Origin: Prorocentrum cordatum
Taxonomy: Eukaryota > Sar > Dinophyceae > Prorocentrales > Prorocentraceae
DNA length: 61,617 nucleotides
Reading direction: 5' to 3'
Assembly (NCBI GenBank): GCA_963575745.1
Contig: CAUYUJ010010458.1
Coordinates: 414,623 to 476,239, forward strand
Shown: one piece after another, positions 57,527-61,617 of the stretch
Layout: each line of letters opens with the position of its first letter
Numbering within the stretch: position 1 is the stretch's first letter
The notes under the pieces: model-generated
What the model was told of the DNA's origin: nothing
Seen by the model: only the letters and a program-made list of their open reading frames with translations
Databases searched by the model: none
Position numbers and translations under genes: made by a program

Positions 57527-58310
57527 ATGAGCAGCGGCAGCTGCCAGGACATGCCGAATGAGGTCCTCAAGCTAATGAACGGATTGAAGCCGATCGTGTC
57601 GCTGGGGAGTCTCTTGCGGCAAGATGTTGTGGCTATTTTGCGAGCGGGGCTGAAAGCAGCGAGTTCGGACTCAGTGAACTTCCGGTGGCACCCCATCTGG
57701 AACACGTTCGTATCGGATCTCAGGAGATTTGGAACGAATCGCTCCACCATCCCCAATCGACACGTAGTATGCTTGTCGCTTTCACTATTCCTATTTCCCA
57801 GGGTGGTCCCCACAGCCCCACCTTAGAGCCACGACTCCTTCGCAAAAGGATACATGGGAAGTTGCCGTGTTGAGTTCTCCCAGCCGTACTCTTCGGCTTA
57901 ATTTCCCAGGGTGGTCCCCACAGCCCCACCTTAGAGCCACGACTCCTTCGCAAAAGGATACATGGGAAGTTGCCGTGTTGAGTTCTCCCAGCCGTACTCT
58001 TCGGCTTAAGATGCATGACCAGAGGAAAGCGGTGGAGCACCCGGCGAGTTCCGCGCTGGACATGATCGGCAGAGGCCCAGTCACGGACTTCGTGCACAAG
58101 CTCTTGTGGTCCCTCCGCAACTCCGAGCTCGACCCAGACGATCTCGACCTCAATCTTGCGATCTTCATCTCCCAGCTGCAGTATCGGCTTCAAGAATTCA
58201 GGCAGACCCCGGACCGCCAGCACGGATGGAAGTGGGCCCACCTCGCGGGCAGGTCCGTAGCCGAGTTCCTCTTTCGATCCTCCTCTCCCTCGAGCGTTTG
58301 TGTTCGATGA
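57527..58310 (+). CDS. Candidate two-exon gene, unknown function
   Basis: Exon 1 runs from ATG 57527 (MSSGSCQDMPNEVLKLMNGL) to CAC 57763. A GT at 57764 and an AAG ending at 58010 would bound a 247-bp GT-AG intron in phase 0. Exon 2 then starts ATGCATGACCAG and stops at 58310, giving about 178 residues. Both exons are non-repetitive and helix-rich (VVAILRAGLKAASSDSVNF; DFVHKLLWSLRNSELDPDD; AIFISQLQYRLQEFRQ), unlike the tracts around. The frames of the exons differ in the genome, so splicing is needed. No family is recognised, and no signal peptide or membrane segment is seen. The predicted intron consists mostly of two identical 108-bp copies. The gene could instead be two unrelated open frames. 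Confidence 0.4.
57793..58008 (+). repeat. Perfect 108-bp tandem duplication
   Basis: 57793-57900 and 57901-58008 appear identical, from ATTTCCCAGGGTGGTCCCCA to GTACTCTTCGGCTTA. Each copy contains a CCCAG|GG acceptor-like site, and the pair fills most of the predicted intron. Identity implies a recent duplication. Confidence 0.9.
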
Positions 58311-58479
58311 CGCCCTACCAAATCACGGCTTGCTTTCTTATAAGTCAATGCCCACAGTCTGATTGGAAAGATGATACTATCGTTTTTGGTTCTGAGCGTA
58401 TCCCCACCATCCCATCCAGAAACAATGCCCAGGGGAGTTGTCTGGAGGAGGGGCGTATGCAAGCATATAGTGAAGCAGG

Positions 58480-58935
58480 GAGGCCAACACTGGTGAAGGT
58501 AGACCTCGGGGAGCCTCATGGAGCCATTTTGGGAGCATTTTGGAAGCCTCTGAGGCTCTCTTGGGGCTCTCTTGAGACTCTCTTCAGGGGCTTTCTTGGG
58601 GACCCTTTGAGTGCCTTGGAGGCCCTCCTGGGGCCATCTGAGAGGCCATCGATCCAAGAACTTGGCATCGCTCGGATGTGCAGTTTTTCTTGGCGAGGGC
58701 CATCGAGGAGCATGTTTGATTATCTCATGGAAAAATGCACGCACGAAATCGAACAATGCACAGGGAATGGACGTCCGAGCGATGGCGAGAGAAAAGGGGA
58801 TTCTTAATTTCCCCCCCCCCGTCGGAGGCTGACAATTTCCTCTGGAGGCTCTCTGGGGCGCTCTCGGGGCCGTCGTGGAGCCATCCTGGGCCTTCTTGGG
58901 GATCTCGTGGACCATCTTGAAGCCACCGGAGACCT
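58480..58935 (+). repeat. CTTGGGGCC-word block
   Basis: GGAGCC, CTCTTGGGGC and CTTGGGGACC words with an intervening less repetitive segment (58640-58830). It is related to 1293-2320. The open frames on both strands follow from the words. 58311-58480 and 58936-59080 hold nothing I can identify. Confidence 0.65.
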
Positions 58936-59084
58936 TTAATGCAAATCGGAAGCGAAAAGGCGAGACGGCAAAGCTCATCGATTTAATAGGCTTCCGTCAT
59001 TTCGCCCACCCTCTATGAGTCAGGAGTAGGCTCGGAGGAGCAGGAATCATATGAAGAGGAATCTAAAAGGAAAACTGTGAAGAC

Positions 59085-59132
59085 GAGACAGATAAGGAGG
59101 AGGAGGAGGAGGAGAAGGAGAAGGAGGAGGAG

Positions 59133-59163
<31 letters not shown>

Positions 59164-59175
59164 AGGAGGAGGAGC
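59085..59175 (+). repeat. (GGA)n tract
   Basis: A GAGGAGGA triplet tract of about 85 bp. Confidence 0.9.
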
Positions 59176-59179
59176 GCAT

Positions 59180-60920
59180 GGCACAATCGCATCCGTTTCG
59201 GCACACCCCTCACACGTTTCGTGGCCCCATCGGGAGCTCCACCGAAGGCCCCAGTGGCAGCGCTCGCATGGCACCGCCGCGTGTCGGCATTCCCTACCAG
59301 CCCCATTTCGGCGCACCCCTCACGCGTGCCGTGGCCCCACTGGGAGCCCCAGCCAAAGCCCAAACGCCAGGGTCCACATGGCGGCGGGCGCCGCCTAATT
59401 TCGGCACACCCGTCACAAGTATCGTGGCCCCATAGGGAACTCCACCGACACTCCAAACGCCAGGTTTAGCCTGGCGGGGCCACCCCTCATACGTTTCGTG
59501 GCCCCATGGGGGGCTCCACCGAAAGCCAGGGGCACCGCCCGCATGGCGCCGCCGCTTCATTTCGGCATACCGCTCACACATTTCGTGGCCCCATAGGGAG
59601 CTCCACCGAAGGCCCTAGTGGCACAGTCCGCAGGGCGGCGCCGCACTCATCTCGGCACACCCCTCACACGTTTCGTGGCCCCATTGGGAGCCCCACCGAC
59701 GGCTCCAGTGGCACAGTCTTCATAGTGGCGCCGCATCCATTTTGGCCCACCATCACACGTTTTGTGGCTCAATTGGGAGCTCCACCGAAGGCCCCAGGGG
59801 CAGCGCCCGCACGGCACCACCGCGCCCGATTCGGCACACCCCTCACACGTTTCGTGGCCCACAGGTAGTTCCACCGAAGGCATCAGGAGCAGCGCCCGCG
59901 TGGCACCACTGCGTCCATTTCGGCACACCCCTTCACACGTGTTTTGACCCCATGAGGAGCTCCAAATAAGGTCCACATGCAAGGGTCCGCATGGCGGCGC
60001 CGCTTCACTTCACAACACCGCTCACACGGTTCGTGCCAACCACGGCCCAAACGCCAGGGCCAGCATGGCGCCGCCGCTTCATTTCGCAACACCGCTCAGA
60101 CGTTTAGGGCCCCATACGCAGGGAGCTCCCGCTAATGCCCAAACGCAGTGGTCCGCATGCCAGGGCCGCCTGATTTCGGCGCACCCCTCACACGTATCGT
60201 GGCCACGTATGCAGCTCCAACTAAGGCCCTGATGCCAGGGTCCGAATGGCGGTGCCGCTTCATGTCCGCACACCCCTCACCCATATCGTGGCCCCATCGG
60301 AAGCCCCAGCTAAGGCGCAAGTGCCAGGGTCCGCATGGCGGCGGCGCATCATGTCGGCACACCCCTCGCGTTTCGTTGCCCCACAGGGGGCTCCACCGAC
60401 CGTCCCAGCAGCAGGATCCGCATGGCGTACCCGCTCCCTATTTGGTACGCCCATCGCGCATTTTCTGGCATCATAGGGAACTCCAAGCAAGGTCCAAATG
60501 CCAGGGACCGCATGGCGGTGCCGCCTCGTTCTGGCTCACCGCTCACCCGTTTCGTTGCCCCATGGGGAGCTCCACCGAGGGCTCTAGTGGCACAGTCCGC
60601 ATGGTGGCGCCGCACTCATCTCGGCACACCCCTCACACGTTTCGTGGCCCTATCGGGAGCCCCAGCTAAGGCGCAAGTGCCAGGGTCCGCATTGCGGCGC
60701 CGCACCGCTTCGGCACACCCCTTCACACGTTTCGTGGCCCTCTGGGGGGCCCCACCGAACGTCCCAGCAGCAGGATCTGCATGGCGCACGAGCTCGCGAT
60801 TCGGCACGCCCCTCGCGCCCTTCGTGGCCTCATAAGAGGCTCCACCAATGGCCCAGTGCCAGGCTCCGCATGGCGTACCCCCCCCACATCTGGCGCACCC
60901 TTCACGCGTTCCAGGAGAAG
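59180..60920 (+). repeat. ~85-95 bp tandem repeat, about 19 copies
   Basis: The unit reads TTTCGGCACACCCCTCACAC, GTTTCGTGGCCCCATAGGGA, GCTCCACCGAAGGC, a variable CAGTGGCAGCG segment and CGCATGGCGCCGCCGC. Copies are diverged and some are fused. It resembles the 62-68 bp repeat at 37280. Confidence 0.85.
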
Positions 60921-61185
60921 CGCGGCAGTCCGTCATTTTGCTCGCCTCCCTAATTCTTCAGACTTGCCTCGCGGTACTCGCAGCTTCATATGTGGGGCCC
61001 TTCGCCAGGATAATTTGTCAATGACGGCGGGGGGGGACGTTTCTCATGGTTCTTGGTTGGCGGCTGGTCGATTGGGGGAGGGGGTGTTCACTAAAATGGA
61101 GCAGTGATAGTTCCCTCCTCCAGTGACGCAAGGCTTGCAGAAAGGAGCTTGGGATTGATGTCACGAGGGGCCCCCAAGCGAGGCA
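60921..61185. other. Unique DNA, nothing recognised
   Basis: No repeat or domain is seen. It contains a G-run at 61029. Confidence 0.4.
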
Positions 61186-61240
61186 TCGGTTTCGGTTTCA
61201 GTTTCGGTTCGTGCCGTGCGTGCGAGCGAGGCGAAGCTGT
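61186..61240 (+). repeat. Dispersed ~55-bp element, copy 2
   Basis: TCGGTTTCGGTTTCAGTTTC, GGTTCGTGCCGTGCGTGCGA, GCGAGGCGAAGCTG. It matches 21778-21833 closely. Confidence 0.7.
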
Positions 61241-61309
61241 GCGAGGGCGATGATGTGCTGGCCAAGGCTCGGGCCAAGTCGGATGAGAAACGTTACTCCC
61301 GTGGGTTGT

Positions 61310-61617
61310 TTCGTGGTTGTCCCGTGGTTGTCCCGTGGGTTGTCCCGTGGGTTGTCCCGTGGGTTGTCCCGTGAGTTGTCCCGTGGGTTGTCCCATGGGT
61401 TGTCCCGTGGTTGTCCCGTGGGTTGTCCCGTGGGTTGTCGCGTGGTTGCCCCGTGGAGTCGTCCCGTGGGTTGTCCAGTCGTTGTTGTCCCGTGGGTTGT
61501 CCCGTGGGTTGATCCGTGGGCTGTCCCGTGGGCTGTCCCGTGGGTGTCCCGTGGTTGTCCCGCAAGGTGGTTCCGTGGTTTGTCCCGTAGATGGTCCGGT
61601 CTTTGTCACGTGGGTGT
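61310..61617 (+). repeat. GTGGGTTGTCCC minisatellite
   Basis: About 20 copies of a 12-15 bp unit, GTCCCGTG(G)GTT, running to the window edge. The Thr/Gly/Gln-rich minus frames are artefacts. The reverse complement of a close variant is found at 33905-34015 and 36545-36597. Confidence 0.9.

Noticed and set aside
60080-60120. TTTAGGG word as a telomere trace
   Set aside because: A single occurrence without tandem copies. No telomeric array anywhere in the window.

Overview
The window looks like nuclear DNA of a dinoflagellate. The evidence is a LINE of the type common in those genomes, whose first ORF is preceded by a 12-nt match to the 3' end of the dinoflagellate spliced leader. A second near-complete spliced-leader-like 21-mer lies at 30916, and there is a eukaryotic tRNA-Glu-like gene. 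There are no bacterial-style operons, and most of the sequence is simple-sequence DNA, satellites and dispersed repeat modules. The genus cannot be fixed from the sequence; Prorocentrum or a relative is a guess.

Layout. 1-680 is AT-richer with a short partial open frame. 1060-2320 holds a GGA tract and a tandem repeat built of CTTGGGGCC words. 2506-8463 on the minus strand is a run of broken coding segments: a candidate OTU-like protease fragment, a Cys-rich ORF, a MULE-like transposase split over several frames, and an upstream exon-like ORF. Two GC-rich repeat arrays (3288-5290) interrupt it. 9134-13950 is microsatellites and GC-rich DNA with a tRNA-Glu-like gene at 12540. 13970-18124 is a LINE with an intact ORF1 and a frameshifted endonuclease/reverse transcriptase ORF2. 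18125-26400 is low-gene DNA with GAT arrays, a ~73-bp tandem repeat and two adjacent long foldbacks (25926-26258).

From 26.4 to 56.6 kb the window is dominated by a modular array. Repeat cassettes of about four families (called A to D here) lie head to tail in the same orientation, and nearly every junction is a (TTG)n tract followed by a conserved AT-rich boundary containing TTCTAAAGAATAATTATT or a variant. Several satellites are embedded: a ~53-bp GGATCC-rich satellite (37.7-40.15 kb), a 32-bp hairpin satellite (46.3-47.1 kb), a 152-bp repeat (52.0-52.8 kb) and nearly 1 kb of GA. The right end has GAT/GAG arrays, a candidate two-exon gene at 57527-58310 whose predicted intron is mostly two identical 108-bp copies, an ~85-bp tandem array and a GTCCCG minisatellite.

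The only features with clear protein homology are the LINE ORFs. The MULE and OTU calls are weaker. Most long open frames elsewhere are products of triplet repeats and GC bias and are not called as genes.
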